Shown here one piece after another: positions 42,747 to 52,826 of a DNA stretch of 64,000 bases; position 1 is the stretch's first letter; each line of letters begins with the position of its first letter. The stretch comes from Corticicoccus populi (GTDB lineage: Bacteria; Bacillota; Bacilli; Staphylococcales; Salinicoccaceae), in contig NZ_JBHUOQ010000001.1 in NCBI RefSeq assembly GCF_042686195.1, positions 868,001 through 932,000 of the forward strand, in the 5' to 3' direction. Both the position numbers and the translations under genes were made by a program. The notes under the pieces are model-generated. The model did no database searches. It saw only the letters and a program-made list of their open reading frames with translations, and had not been told where the DNA came from.

Positions 42747-44093
42747 TTAAAACGGCAGTCCCATGTTGCCAAATGGGTTCTTTTTCTTTCCTTTGCCGCT
42801 GGTCATCTGTTTCATCATTTTCTTCATATCATTAAACTGTTTTAACAATCGGTTAATCTCCTGCAGCGACCGTCCGGATCCTTTTGAAATCCTTTTTTTC
42901 CGGCTGGCATTCAATTTTTCCGGGTGTTCACGTTCATAAAGTGTCATCGAACGGATGATTGCCTGAACATGATCAATTTCTTTACCTGAGAAGCTCATTT
43001 TATCGAGCCCTTTGATTTTGTTTGCCCCCGGCATCATTTTCAGAAGCTCATCGAGCGGCCCCAATGTTTTTACCTGATCCATCTGTTCCAAGAAATCATC
43101 GAGAGTAAAGCTTTGATCTTTTAATTTTTGTTCCAGCTTTTTCTGTTCTTCTTCATCTACATTTGTCTGTGCTTTTTCAATAATCGACAGAACGTCACCC
43201 ATTCCGAGGATTCTCTGTGCCATACGGTCCGGGTGGAATGCTTCAAGCCCGTCCATTTTTTCACTCATACCGATAAATTTAATCGGTTTTTCAGTCACTG
43301 AACGGATAGACAGTGCTGCCCCGCCGCGTGTATCACCATCAAGCTTCGTCAATGTGACACCTGTAATATCAAGGAGCTCATTAAATGTTTCTGCAACATT
43401 CACTGCATCCTGACCAGTCATTGAATCGACAACAAGCATGATTTCGTCCGGCTCAGCAATGTCCTTGATTTCTTTTAATTCATTCATCAAATGCTCATCA
43501 ATATGCAAACGGCCCGCAGTATCAATAATCACTGTATCTAAATGCTGTTCTTTCGCATGACTCATTGCTTTTGTCACGATTTCCTGAGGCTTCACCTGAT
43601 CTCCCATATTAAATACCGGGATATCAATTTGTTTTCCGACAGTCTCAAGTTGATCAATCGCTGCCGGTCTGTATATATCACCGGCAACAAGTAATGGTTT
43701 TTTATTAAATTTCTTTCTCAGATGAAGTGCAAGTTTACCTGCAGTTGTCGTTTTACCCGCACCCTGCAGTCCGACCATCATAATGACTGTCGGCGGTTTG
43801 TTTGCGAGATTAATCTTTTGATTATCTCCACCCATTAAATCGGTTAATTCTTCTTTTACAATTTTTATTACCTGCTGTCCCGGTGTCAGGGACTGCATTA
43901 CGTCACTGCCGAGTGCGCGTTCTTTAACCTGGTTGATAAACTGTTTTACCACCTTAAAGTTAACATCCGCTTCCAAAAGGGCAAGTCTGACTTCACGCAT
44001 CATTACTTTAACATCAGACTCCGTTACCTTACCCTTACTTTTAATCCGGTCCATCGTGGCTTGAAGACGTTCGCCTAAACCTTCGAATGCCAT
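42747..44093 (-). CDS. ffh: Signal recognition particle protein Ffh
   Basis: A 448-residue SRP GTPase that binds signal sequences of nascent membrane proteins together with the 4.5S/6S-like scRNA. N domain, G domain (GLQGAGKTTTAGKLA, DTAGRLHID, TKLDGDTRGGAA) and the C-terminal M domain with a Met- and Lys-rich end are present. Length is typical. It follows ylxM by 11 bases in the ftsY-ylxM-ffh unit. The scRNA gene itself is not in the window. Confidence 0.98.
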   Translation of the reverse strand: MAFEGLGERLQATMDRIKSKGKVTESDVKVMMREVRLALLEADVNFKVVKQFINQVKERALGSDVMQSLTPGQQVIKIVKEELTDLMGGDNQKINLANKPPTVIMMVGLQGAGKTTTAGKLALHLRKKFNKKPLLVAGDIYRPAAIDQLETVGKQIDIPVFNMGDQVKPQEIVTKAMSHAKEQHLDTVIIDTAGRLHIDEHLMNELKEIKDIAEPDEIMLVVDSMTGQDAVNVAETFNELLDITGVTLTKLDGDTRGGAALSIRSVTEKPIKFIGMSEKMDGLEAFHPDRMAQRILGMGDVLSIIEKAQTNVDEEEQKKLEQKLKDQSFTLDDFLEQMDQVKTLGPLDELLKMMPGANKIKGLDKMSFSGKEIDHVQAIIRSMTLYEREHPEKLNASRKKRISKGSGRSLQEINRLLKQFNDMKKMMKQMTSGKGKKKNPFGNMGLPF

Positions 44094-44104
44094 GTGTTTT
44101 CCCC

Positions 44105-44440
44105 CTAATCCAATGATTCCAATTGGTCTAATATTTCCGTTGTTCTGTCGTTGTTTTTATCATTAAGCAATTGCTTTAATTCTGCATATAATTCCTGTCT
44201 TTTGACAAAATTAGCATACATACCTAAGTTTGTTTCATAATCCTCAAGTAAATCTTTTGTGCGCTTTAGATTATCATAAACTGCCTGTCTTGTCACATTA
44301 AGTGTCTCTGCAATCTCACTGAACGAATAGTCTTCCAGGTAATAAAGTTCCACATAACCCCGCTGTTTATCTGTAAGAAGTGAGTGGTAAAAATCATACA
44401 GATAATTCATGCGCATTGTACGCGCGAGTTCATCATGCAT
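44105..44440 (-). CDS. ylxM: YlxM, SRP-associated helix-turn-helix protein
   Basis: A 111-residue YlxM/p13 protein with a sigma-70 region-4-like helix-turn-helix (LLTDKQRGYVELYYLEDYS, FSEIAETLNVTRQAVYDNLKR). In streptococci it binds SRP parts and adjusts its GTPase. In-frame ATGs lie upstream, but the one at 44440 aligns with the start in staphylococcal relatives and overlaps the ftsY end by eight bases, as for coupled genes. Its place between ftsY and ffh is conserved. Confidence 0.93.
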   Translation of the reverse strand: MHDELARTMRMNYLYDFYHSLLTDKQRGYVELYYLEDYSFSEIAETLNVTRQAVYDNLKRTKDLLEDYETNLGMYANFVKRQELYAELKQLLNDKNNDRTTEILDQLESLD

Positions 44441-45533
44441 TGTCTTCATCTTCCAGTGCTTCATCAACAGAATCATCAATCATATCGGCGAATAAGCCGT
44501 ATACATAGTTTTCTGCACTGAACTCCTGCAGATCATCCATCTGCTCGCCGAGACCGACAAATTTAACAGGGATACCGAGCTCATTTTTAATCGCCAGCAC
44601 GATACCGCCTTTTGCTGTACCGTCAAGCTTCGTTAATACAATTCCGGTCACATCTGTTACTTCTTTAAATGCTTTTGCCTGCGTCAGGGCATTCTGTCCT
44701 GTCGTTGCATCAAGCACAAGAAGTGCCTCATGAGGTGCTTCAGGGACCACTTTCTGAATCACTTTTTTGATTTTGGACAGCTCATTCATCAAATTACCTT
44801 TATTCTGAAGACGTCCTGCAGTATCACAAATCAACACATCTGTTCCGCGTTTTTTGGCTGCATTTACAGCATCATACATGACTGCTGCGGGGTCACTTCC
44901 CTCAGACTGTCTGATTACATCAACACCGACACGGTCACCCCATACCTGCAGTTGATTAATCGCACCTGCACGGAATGTATCCCCCGCTGCAAGCATTACC
45001 TGTTTTCCTTCCTGCTTGTACTTATGTGCCAGTTTACCGATGCTCGTTGTTTTCCCGACACCGTTCACACCGACCACCAGCACAACAGTCAGGCTGTCTG
45101 ATTGAATGTTGACTTCTTCTGATAATGAGTCATTACGTTCATAAATCTCAATCATTTTTTCAACAATAGTTTCTTTTAAATCTTTAGTATCTGTAATATT
45201 TTTAAGCTGCGCTTCTTTTCTCAGCTCATCCGTTAATTCCATTACAGTATTAAAACCGACATCCGCAGAAATCAGTACTTCTTCCAGTGCCTCAAAGAAA
45301 TCTTCATCAACTGTACGGTATTTAGCCATCAGAGCATTGATTTCATTTTGGAATTTTTCACGGCTCTTCTCAAGACCCTGCTTAAATTTATAGCCGATCT
45401 GCTCCTGTTCCCATTCTTCAAACTCCTCAATACTGATCAAGCCGTCATCCAGTTCTGCATCGACTTTCTGCTTTGATTTATCTTCCTGTTTTTTCGGTTG
45501 AACCTTCTTTTTAAAACGATCAAACAAGCCCAT
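44433..45533 (-). CDS. ftsY: Signal recognition particle receptor FtsY
   Basis: A 366-residue GTPase that docks SRP-ribosome complexes at the membrane. A short charged N-terminal A domain (FDRFKKKVQPKKQEDKS) precedes the NG domain: GVNGVGKTTSIGKLAHKY, DTAGRLQNKG and TKLDGTAKGG. The A domain is shorter than in S. aureus. A GTG lies three codons upstream, but GAGGAG is eight bases from the ATG at 45533. It follows smc by 15 bases. Confidence 0.97.
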   Translation of the reverse strand: MGLFDRFKKKVQPKKQEDKSKQKVDAELDDGLISIEEFEEWEQEQIGYKFKQGLEKSREKFQNEINALMAKYRTVDEDFFEALEEVLISADVGFNTVMELTDELRKEAQLKNITDTKDLKETIVEKMIEIYERNDSLSEEVNIQSDSLTVVLVVGVNGVGKTTSIGKLAHKYKQEGKQVMLAAGDTFRAGAINQLQVWGDRVGVDVIRQSEGSDPAAVMYDAVNAAKKRGTDVLICDTAGRLQNKGNLMNELSKIKKVIQKVVPEAPHEALLVLDATTGQNALTQAKAFKEVTDVTGIVLTKLDGTAKGGIVLAIKNELGIPVKFVGLGEQMDDLQEFSAENYVYGLFADMIDDSVDEALEDEDNA

Positions 45534-45548
45534 TAAAGGCACTCCTCT

Positions 45549-48500
45549 CTATTCAGCACTTTCTTCGTAATCCTTTAAATCAACACTGATCAGCTGACTG
45601 ACACCGCGTTCCTGCATCGTCACACCGAACAGCCGGTCCGCTTCCTCCATTGTACCTTTTCTATGTGTAATCACAATGAACTGTGTACGGTTTGATAAAT
45701 TTCGTAAATATTTCGCAAAGCGCACGACATTTGCCTCATCCAGTGCCGCTTCAACCTCATCCAAAATGATGAACGGGCTGGTACGGACTTTCAATATACT
45801 GAATAAAAGACTAATCGCAGTCAGCGCCCGCTCTCCGCCGGACAAGAGTGATAATGTTGATAATTTTTTACCCGGCGGCTGTGCATATATTTCAACACCG
45901 GATTCCAAATAATCTCCATCTTCAGTTAGTCTGAGCTCTGCCTGGCCGCCGCCGAACATTTCCTTGAATACACCGCCGAAATGGCTGTTTACTTTCTCAA
46001 ACGTTTCTTTAAAACGGTGTGACACTTCTTCATCCATTTCGTTAATGACTTCAAGCAGTGTTTCTCTCGCTTCAAGAAGGTCATCTTCCTGCTCTTTTAA
46101 ATAACGGTACCTCGTATTTACTCTTTCAAACTCTTCAATAGAACCGAGATTTACCGGTCCAAGCTCTTCAATACTTTTCTTATTAAGGGAAATCTGAACC
46201 CTTTTTTGTTCAATATTCGATAAATCTGTATATTCTTTTTCAGCACGTTCAAATGTCAGCTTATATTCCTCTGACAAATAACTGATTCTCTGTTCAAGTG
46301 TCGTATCAAGCTTTTCCTTACGCCCTGTTGCGATTCTGAGATCGTGCTGATAGCGGTCAATCTTGTGATAAATATCTTCACGCTGACTGCTTTTTTTCTG
46401 GTAGCTTTCCTTAATATCATGCTGTGTTTCAGAATAGCGGTCTGCTTCTTCATATAACGCATCGACTGTCTCTGTCAGTTTTTCCTGCTCAATATTTAAT
46501 GCATTAATATCAAATGTACTTAAATCCAGATCGACAATTTCCTGCTCATTTTCAGTCCGCTCTATCCGGGCATTAACATCATTAAGATTTTCAGATACTC
46601 TTTCCTGTTCTGTTTCACGATACTTCATACGCTCTTTAATAGACAGAAGCTCCCGTTCAGAGGCATTTCTTTCATCCGTCAGTGTTTTAAGTTCATCTTT
46701 CTTTTCCTTATCTGAACTGTTTAACAGGCGGATTTTGTCATCTAGGTCCGAAAGTTCTTTGTCCTTTAATGAAATTCGTTCACTCAGTTCATCCATATCC
46801 ATCGTATCAACTGATTCGCCCACTTCATTTTCAATCATGCTCAATGATTCAGTCTTTGATTCAATACGATAGTTGAGATTGGAAGTTTTACTTTTTAATT
46901 CTTCATATTCTTCTTTAAGACTGGTCCCGGAATTCTCAAGTTCTTCAAGCGCCATACTGACAGATGTAAAATCTTCTCCTGTCCGGGCGGCACTTTTTTC
47001 AAGTGATGCAGTCTGCTTCTTAAAATCTGCGAGTTTTTTCTCAGTATCGGAAATTTCTTTTTTCGACTCAATGATTGAACTTTTGTTCGCTCTTGATCCG
47101 CCGCTCATGGCACCGCCCGGCATAATGGTTTCACCGTCGAGAGTAACGATTCTCAGTCTCTGGCGGGATTCACGGGCAAGCTGTCTGGCGTGATCCATCG
47201 TATCTACAACAACAGTTGTTGACAGCAGGTGGCTGACAATATTCCGGATATCTACAGGTGCTTCTACAATATCTGCAAGCACCTTGCCGTAGCTTTCCAC
47301 TAAATTAAGTAAATCAGTTGAAAGAGAGCGGGATTTCACTGTATTCTGCGGTAAAAATGTGGCGAATCCGCGGCCGCCTTTTTTCAAAAATTGAATCGCA
47401 CTCTGTGCATCCTGATCCGTCTCCATAATAATACTCTGACTCTGACCGCCGAGTGCTGTATCGAGCGCGGTTACATATTTATCCTCAGTAGAAATCATCT
47501 CACCGACAGAACCGACAACACCTTTCAGCTGCGTTCTGTTCTTTAACACAGTTCTGACTCCCGGGAAGTACCCGCGGTATTCATTCTGTACCGATTTCAG
47601 CATCTCGAGCTTTGCTTCCTGCTGTTCGAGATAGCGTTTAGCAGTAGCAAGCTTTTCTCTTTCGTTATCATACTGCAGCCTGAGTGTATTCAACCGGCCG
47701 CTCATTTCTTTGTACTGCGCTCTCGATTTTGAAAGTTCAGTTTCCGCCCGCTCAAAATCAGCAGACAGTTTTTCGAGGGACATTTTATCTTCCTCAATCG
47801 AAGCAGTCAGACGTTTCATCCGCTCCATCTGCTGAGCGTACTGCCCGCTCCGTTCCGACTGCATGGAGGCGATTCGCTTCTGATCATTTTCAAGAGTCGT
47901 TTTCTCAACCATCAGCTGATAATAATCATCTTTCAGCTGCTCGATCTCCTCACTCTGGTCTGTGGTCAGGTATTCTTCACGGCGTTTAATATCTTTCAGT
48001 GTTCGATTCAGTGCAGCCGTTTTTTCTTGATATGTCTTTATTTCTTCATTAAGTTCAGCCAGTTCAGTTTCAAGTTTTTTTCTTCGTTCAAGCTGTTCGG
48101 ACAGTCTTTCTTCAAGTTCTTTTTTCATCTGTCCCTTATTATTTTTTCGCTCGGTAAATAACTCAATCTTCCCTGTGACCTGCTCAAGTTTTTTAGACGC
48201 ATCAACAATTTTTTTATTAACTTCACGGGCATTTAAATCCGCTTCATCACGTTTTTTTGAAAGATTATTCAGTACAGTATCAATACGTGAAGATTCTTCC
48301 TGCTGATTTTTAATCTCCGCTTCTGTCCGGTTAATCTTATCTGTTTCTTCTTTCAGCAGTTCTGACAGGTTTTTAATATCATGCACAGAAACTTCGATAT
48401 CCGCCCGGCTCATTTCATTTTTCAAAGCCAGATATTCTTCTGCATTGGCACTCTCAATCTCCAGTGTGTTCACCCGTTCTTCGAGCTCTTTAATAATATC

Positions 48501-49079
48501 GTTAACCCTGTTCAAATTGTCTTTTGTCTCAGTCAGACGCTTCTCCGACTCTTTTCTGCGCAGCTTATACTTCATCACGCCCGCCGCTTCTTCAATCAAA
48601 GTACGTCGTTCTTCCGGACGCGCTTTTAATAAAGTATCGACTTCACCCTGTGAAATAATATTATATGCATTTCTTCCAAGGCCGGAATCTAAAAATAATT
48701 CATGAATTTCTTTTAGTTTTGACCGTTCATTATTAATATAATATTCACTGTCTCCGCTTCTGAAGAGTTTTCTCGTGATTATCACTTCATCATTATTCAC
48801 TGCAAACATTCCGGACTGATTATCAAGTTTCAGCTTTACAGTTGCAGCATTCATCTCACTTCTCGTGTCTGTACCGCTGAAGATAACATCCTCCATCTTC
48901 ACACCGCGGATCGTCCGTGCCGACTGCTCCCCGAGCACCCAGCGGATGGCATCGGTTATATTACTTTTTCCGCTTCCGTTTGGACCGACAACTGCTGTGA
49001 CGCCGCTGTCGAATTTAATATCTACTTTATCGGCAAACGATTTAAAACCATTCGCCTCTATCGCTTTTAAATACACCAT
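45549..49079 (-). CDS. smc: Chromosome segregation protein SMC
   Basis: A 1176-residue condensin-type ATPase that extrudes DNA loops with ScpAB. N-terminal Walker A VVGPNGSGKSN, two long coiled coils (about 170-500 and 670-1010) around a hinge with GAMSGGSRANK near its end, then signature LSGGERALTAI and Walker B IILDEVEAALDEAN. Length is standard for Firmicutes. Its ATG overlaps the rnc stop (TAATG). The order rnc-smc-ftsY is conserved. Confidence 0.98.
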   Translation of the reverse strand: MVYLKAIEANGFKSFADKVDIKFDSGVTAVVGPNGSGKSNITDAIRWVLGEQSARTIRGVKMEDVIFSGTDTRSEMNAATVKLKLDNQSGMFAVNNDEVIITRKLFRSGDSEYYINNERSKLKEIHELFLDSGLGRNAYNIISQGEVDTLLKARPEERRTLIEEAAGVMKYKLRRKESEKRLTETKDNLNRVNDIIKELEERVNTLEIESANAEEYLALKNEMSRADIEVSVHDIKNLSELLKEETDKINRTEAEIKNQQEESSRIDTVLNNLSKKRDEADLNAREVNKKIVDASKKLEQVTGKIELFTERKNNKGQMKKELEERLSEQLERRKKLETELAELNEEIKTYQEKTAALNRTLKDIKRREEYLTTDQSEEIEQLKDDYYQLMVEKTTLENDQKRIASMQSERSGQYAQQMERMKRLTASIEEDKMSLEKLSADFERAETELSKSRAQYKEMSGRLNTLRLQYDNEREKLATAKRYLEQQEAKLEMLKSVQNEYRGYFPGVRTVLKNRTQLKGVVGSVGEMISTEDKYVTALDTALGGQSQSIIMETDQDAQSAIQFLKKGGRGFATFLPQNTVKSRSLSTDLLNLVESYGKVLADIVEAPVDIRNIVSHLLSTTVVVDTMDHARQLARESRQRLRIVTLDGETIMPGGAMSGGSRANKSSIIESKKEISDTEKKLADFKKQTASLEKSAARTGEDFTSVSMALEELENSGTSLKEEYEELKSKTSNLNYRIESKTESLSMIENEVGESVDTMDMDELSERISLKDKELSDLDDKIRLLNSSDKEKKDELKTLTDERNASERELLSIKERMKYRETEQERVSENLNDVNARIERTENEQEIVDLDLSTFDINALNIEQEKLTETVDALYEEADRYSETQHDIKESYQKKSSQREDIYHKIDRYQHDLRIATGRKEKLDTTLEQRISYLSEEYKLTFERAEKEYTDLSNIEQKRVQISLNKKSIEELGPVNLGSIEEFERVNTRYRYLKEQEDDLLEARETLLEVINEMDEEVSHRFKETFEKVNSHFGGVFKEMFGGGQAELRLTEDGDYLESGVEIYAQPPGKKLSTLSLLSGGERALTAISLLFSILKVRTSPFIILDEVEAALDEANVVRFAKYLRNLSNRTQFIVITHRKGTMEEADRLFGVTMQERGVSQLISVDLKDYEESAE

Positions 49080-49846
49080 TAAAGTTTCTCCCAGCTGTGA
49101 ATCTCAGATAACGCATTTTCTGCAGCACGCTGCTCTGATTCCTTTTTCGATTTTCCACGTCCTCTGCCGATGATTTCACCATCAAGCAGCACGCCTGTAA
49201 TAAATTCCTTATTATGACTCGGTCCTGTGGAGTCGATAAGTTGATATGTCACACTTTTTTTAACACGCTTATGTGCCTCTTCCTGCAACAAAGTCTTATA
49301 ATCCACAACAGCATTATATTCCGCATCCTGAATTTCAACAAATACATATGTTTCAAGAAATCCGCGCGCGGCATCTGTCCCTTGATCAAGGTACAGTGCG
49401 CCTAAAAATGCTTCGAAAGTATCCGAGACAATAGACGGGCGTTCACGGCCGTTTGTCTTTTCTTCACCACGCCCGAGTAAAATCAATTCAGACATATCAA
49501 GCTTATCTGCAAATACTACAAGTGAGGGTTCACACACAATATTCGCCCGGAGCTTTGTTAAATCCCCTTCCGGCAAATGATCAAATTTATTAAAAATATA
49601 ATCTGATACCATCAATTCTAGTACTGCATCACCTAAAAACTCCAACCGTTCATTATTATATATTTTATTCATCTGCAGATCATTGATAAATGAACTGTGC
49701 ATAAATGCCTGCATATAAATATGTTTATTTTCAAGCGTTAAACCAATTTTCTTTTGAAATTTTTCAAACACTGTTAAAAAAGTGTTTACCGCAGCTTTTG
49801 CATGCTTATCCTTACGGATTTTTTCATCGACTGTATTAAAGTCCAT
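49079..49846 (-). CDS. rnc: Ribonuclease III
   Basis: A 255-residue double-strand RNA endonuclease for rRNA processing and antisense RNA decay. The catalytic signature NERLEFLGDAVLEL, the second acidic segment DTFEAFLGALYLDQG and a C-terminal dsRNA-binding domain (KTLLQEEAHKRVKK to RAAENALSEI) are complete. GGAGTGATGAA precedes the ATG at 49846. It lies downstream of the acpP terminator and is the first gene before smc; I could not fix its promoter. Confidence 0.97.
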   Translation of the reverse strand: MDFNTVDEKIRKDKHAKAAVNTFLTVFEKFQKKIGLTLENKHIYMQAFMHSSFINDLQMNKIYNNERLEFLGDAVLELMVSDYIFNKFDHLPEGDLTKLRANIVCEPSLVVFADKLDMSELILLGRGEEKTNGRERPSIVSDTFEAFLGALYLDQGTDAARGFLETYVFVEIQDAEYNAVVDYKTLLQEEAHKRVKKSVTYQLIDSTGPSHNKEFITGVLLDGEIIGRGRGKSKKESEQRAAENALSEIHSWEKL

Positions 49847-49904
49847 TTCATCACTCCATTCTTACTTATTTTATCTGAAAATGAACTGTATTAAAAGAAT
49901 GAAG

Positions 49905-49937
49905 ACAAAATAAAATCCACTTCGGAAAGTGGATTTT
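49905..49937 (-). terminator. Intrinsic terminator of the fapR-acpP operon
   Basis: Eleven-pair stem AAAATCCACTT/AAGTGGATTTT (49927-49937 with 49912-49922), four-base loop, T-rich flank. Confidence 0.88.
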
Positions 49938-49943
49938 CATTAA

Positions 49944-50180
49944 TTAATTGTTATCTAACTTATCGATGTAATTTAATGCATCGCCTACTGTAAGAATTTT
50001 TTCAGCTTCTTCATCCGGAATTTCCATTTCGAATTCGTCTTCAAGTTCCATTACAAGTTCAGCGATATCTAAAGAGTCCGCACCTAAATCATCTTTAAAA
50101 GATGCATCAGTCGTTACTTTTTCTTCATCGATTCCCAGTTTGTCAACAATAATGTCTTTTACTTTATCAAAGTTTGCCAT
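49944..50180 (-). CDS. acpP: Acyl carrier protein
   Basis: A 78-residue acidic carrier of fatty-acid intermediates. The 4'-phosphopantetheine site is S36 in GADSLDIAELVM. Helices and length match the family. AAAGGAGG is eight bases from the ATG at 50180. It is the last gene of fapR-plsX-fabD-fabG-acpP. Confidence 0.98.
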   Translation of the reverse strand: MANFDKVKDIIVDKLGIDEEKVTTDASFKDDLGADSLDIAELVMELEDEFEMEIPDEEAEKILTVGDALNYIDKLDNN

Positions 50181-50213
50181 TCATCTCACCTCCTTTTAAT
50201 GATAGCACACGGC

Positions 50214-50951
50214 TTATCCCATGTACATACCGCCGTTCACATGAATCGTCTGGCCGGTAATATAATTCGCTTTATCACTCGCGAGGAATAAAACTGTTTC
50301 ACTGATATCATCCACACTGCCGAAGTGATTCAATGGAATCTGTCCGAGCATGTCTGTCTTTACTTTTTCAGGAAGGACATCTGTCATATCACTCTCAATG
50401 AAGCCGGGAGCGATTGCGTTCACAGTAATGCCTTTTGCAGCGAGCTCACGTGCTACTGATTTTGTTAAGCCGTCAATTCCGGCCTTTGATGCCACATAGT
50501 TCGTCTGTCCGGGATTACCGAGAGATCCGACAATACTTGAGACACTGATGATTTTACCGCCTTTTTGACGAATCATCGGACGCGCAACATTCTGGATGAC
50601 ATTAAATGCACCCTTCAAATTCACATCAATCACCTGATCCCATTCCGCTTCTTTCATTCTCATGAGAAGGTTGTCTTTAGTGACGCCCGCATTATTGACA
50701 ACAAGGTCGATTGAGCCGTAACTGTCTGTAATATATTTAATCATTTCTTTCACATCATCAAAGTTCTGTACATGACACTGATAGCTCTCCGCCTGACCGC
50801 CGGATGCCTTGATTTCTGAAACAACCGCATCCGCCTTATCTTTTGAGCCGGAATAGTTCACAACCACTGTATATCCGCTTTCTGCGAGCTTTAATGCAAT
50901 ACTTCTGCCGATACCTCTTGAAGCACCCGTTACTAAAGCAGTTTTAGACAT
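50214..50951 (-). CDS. fabG: 3-oxoacyl-[acyl-carrier-protein] reductase
   Basis: A 245-residue short-chain dehydrogenase that reduces beta-ketoacyl-ACP with NADPH. Motifs: GASRGIG for cofactor, NNAG, and the catalytic Ser-Tyr-Lys (SVSSIVG, YVASKAG). The frame is open far upstream, but the ATG at 50951 gives the MSKTALVTGAS start, follows GAGGAG, and overlaps the fabD end by eight bases. It belongs to the FapR-controlled cluster. Confidence 0.98.
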   Translation of the reverse strand: MSKTALVTGASRGIGRSIALKLAESGYTVVVNYSGSKDKADAVVSEIKASGGQAESYQCHVQNFDDVKEMIKYITDSYGSIDLVVNNAGVTKDNLLMRMKEAEWDQVIDVNLKGAFNVIQNVARPMIRQKGGKIISVSSIVGSLGNPGQTNYVASKAGIDGLTKSVARELAAKGITVNAIAPGFIESDMTDVLPEKVKTDMLGQIPLNHFGSVDDISETVLFLASDKANYITGQTIHVNGGMYMG

Positions 50952-51849
50952 TTTTATACTCCTCCACTTCATTGATTTTTCCGATATTACTTGTTGAAAT
51001 TTCTTTATCGATTTTTCTGACCAGTCCGCATAATACTTTCTTCGGACCGACTTCAACAGCATCAGTCACCTGCAGCGACCTTGCAGTTTCCACACATTCC
51101 ACGAACCGTACCGGACTTGTAATCTGCTCAATCAGCTGTGCTTTAATCACACCGCCGTCTGTTTCCGGCTCTGCACTCACATTTTGAATCACAGGAATTT
51201 CAGCATCCTTAAATTCTACTGTTTCCAGAAAACGTTTAAATTCTTCTTTGGCAGGTGCCATTAAGTGTGAATGAAATGCCCCGGAAACATTTAATGGCAT
51301 TACACGGCGTGCACCGCGCTCTTTGGCAGTCTCCTGAAATGATTCCACGAGTGCTTTATCGCCTGAAATTACGATTTGATCCGGTGCGTTAATATTTGCA
51401 GGCGCAATACTCATATCGTCTGTTGACAGCTCATCACACAACGCCTTCAAATCATCATATGTCATTCCGATTACTGCTGCCATGCCGCCGCCTTCCGACT
51501 CACTCATGAGCTGTCCGCGCTTCTCGACAATCTTAACCCCGTCTTTCAGACTTAAAACACCGGCATGTACAAGCGCCGGCAGTTCACCGAGGCTGTGTCC
51601 GAGACAGTAATCACCTTTAATACCTGTTGCTTTAAGTACCGCAAGGCTGTGTGCAAACAGGGCCGGCTGCGTGTACTGGGTCTGGTTTAAACGCTCATCC
51701 TCTTCAAACATGATTGTTTTTAAATCAAAGTCTACAATTGAGAAAATTTCATCCAGCACCATTTTGGCATCTGTATTATTTTCGTATAAATCTTTTGCCA
51801 TTCCGCTGTACTGGGCACCCTGACCCGGGAAAAGAACTAATTCTGCCAT
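50944..51849 (-). CDS. fabD: Malonyl-CoA:ACP transacylase
   Basis: A 301-residue enzyme that loads malonyl groups on ACP. GQGAQYSGM near the start, the nucleophile S86 in GHSLGE and the His in GAFHSHLM are visible. Its ATG overlaps the plsX stop (TAATG), and it overlaps fabG, so all three are translated in a coupled way. Confidence 0.97.
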   Translation of the reverse strand: MAELVLFPGQGAQYSGMAKDLYENNTDAKMVLDEIFSIVDFDLKTIMFEEDERLNQTQYTQPALFAHSLAVLKATGIKGDYCLGHSLGELPALVHAGVLSLKDGVKIVEKRGQLMSESEGGGMAAVIGMTYDDLKALCDELSTDDMSIAPANINAPDQIVISGDKALVESFQETAKERGARRVMPLNVSGAFHSHLMAPAKEEFKRFLETVEFKDAEIPVIQNVSAEPETDGGVIKAQLIEQITSPVRFVECVETARSLQVTDAVEVGPKKVLCGLVRKIDKEISTSNIGKINEVEEYKNV

Positions 51850-52826
51850 TATTCAATACCCACCTTTTCTTTGATTATAGAAACTGCATCCGCTTCTGCC
51901 ATACGTTTTGCCTGTTTAATCGCATTGTAAATTGCCACTCCGTCACTTGATCCATGTGCCTTCAGCACATTACCGTCAAGACCTAAAAGCGGTGCACCGC
52001 CGTACTGACGGTAATCAAGAAGATCTCTTATTTCCCCGAAATCTTTCTTTAAAATCAATGCGGCAATTTTATTCAATGCATTCTTTAAAAATGCGCCTTT
52101 AATTTCTTTAAGCATAGAAGTCGCTGTACCCTCTATTGTTTTTAACACCACATTGCCGGTAAAACCGTCTGTCACCGCAATATCAACGACACCGTTTAAA
52201 ATATCTCTGGTTTCAAAGTTACCGGTAAAGTTTAAATCACTGTCTTTTAAAAGCTTATATGCTTCCTTAGTCAGCTCATTCCCTTTAATATCTTCACTGC
52301 CGATGTTAACGAGGCCGACCCGCGGAGATTTTCTATTCTCCATGACTTCCATGTAGATGCTGCCCATGACTGCAAACTGATACAGGTGATTCGGTTTATT
52401 ATCAGAATTGGCACCCATATCAAGAAACATCATGCCTCTCCGGTCCATACTCGGCAGAATCGATGCGATTGCGGGGCGTTCAACCCCTTTAATCCGCCCT
52501 ACAGCAAACAAGCCGGCTGCCATAATCGCACCGGTATTGCCGGCGGATACACATGCATCAGCTTCTCTGTCTTTTACAGCCTTTGCCGCACGGACAAGGG
52601 AGCTGTCTTTTTTACGTCTCACACTCTTTACCGGATCATCTTCAGAATCAATTTTTTCACTGACTTCAATAAACTCCACCTGAGGATGGCTTTTTGTAAA
52701 TGATCCCGGAAGACCGTATGCTTTAATCTCTAAAGTTGAATCCTCTTCAACAGCTTTCAAAATACCTTCTTCGATTTTTACCGGCGCATTATCCCCGCCC
52801 ATTAAATCTACTGAAACTTTAACCAT
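51849..52826 (-). CDS. plsX: Phosphate acyltransferase PlsX
   Basis: A 325-residue peripheral membrane enzyme that makes acyl-phosphate from acyl-ACP for phospholipid synthesis. The start VDLMGGDNAP, SAGNTGAIMAAG, DMGANSDNKP and DGFTGNVVLK are typical. AAGGTGAGAT precedes the ATG at 52826, which overlaps the fapR end by eight bases. Joins fatty-acid synthesis (fabD, fabG, acpP) to membrane lipid synthesis. Confidence 0.97.
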   Translation of the reverse strand: MVKVSVDLMGGDNAPVKIEEGILKAVEEDSTLEIKAYGLPGSFTKSHPQVEFIEVSEKIDSEDDPVKSVRRKKDSSLVRAAKAVKDREADACVSAGNTGAIMAAGLFAVGRIKGVERPAIASILPSMDRRGMMFLDMGANSDNKPNHLYQFAVMGSIYMEVMENRKSPRVGLVNIGSEDIKGNELTKEAYKLLKDSDLNFTGNFETRDILNGVVDIAVTDGFTGNVVLKTIEGTATSMLKEIKGAFLKNALNKIAALILKKDFGEIRDLLDYRQYGGAPLLGLDGNVLKAHGSSDGVAIYNAIKQAKRMAEADAVSIIKEKVGIE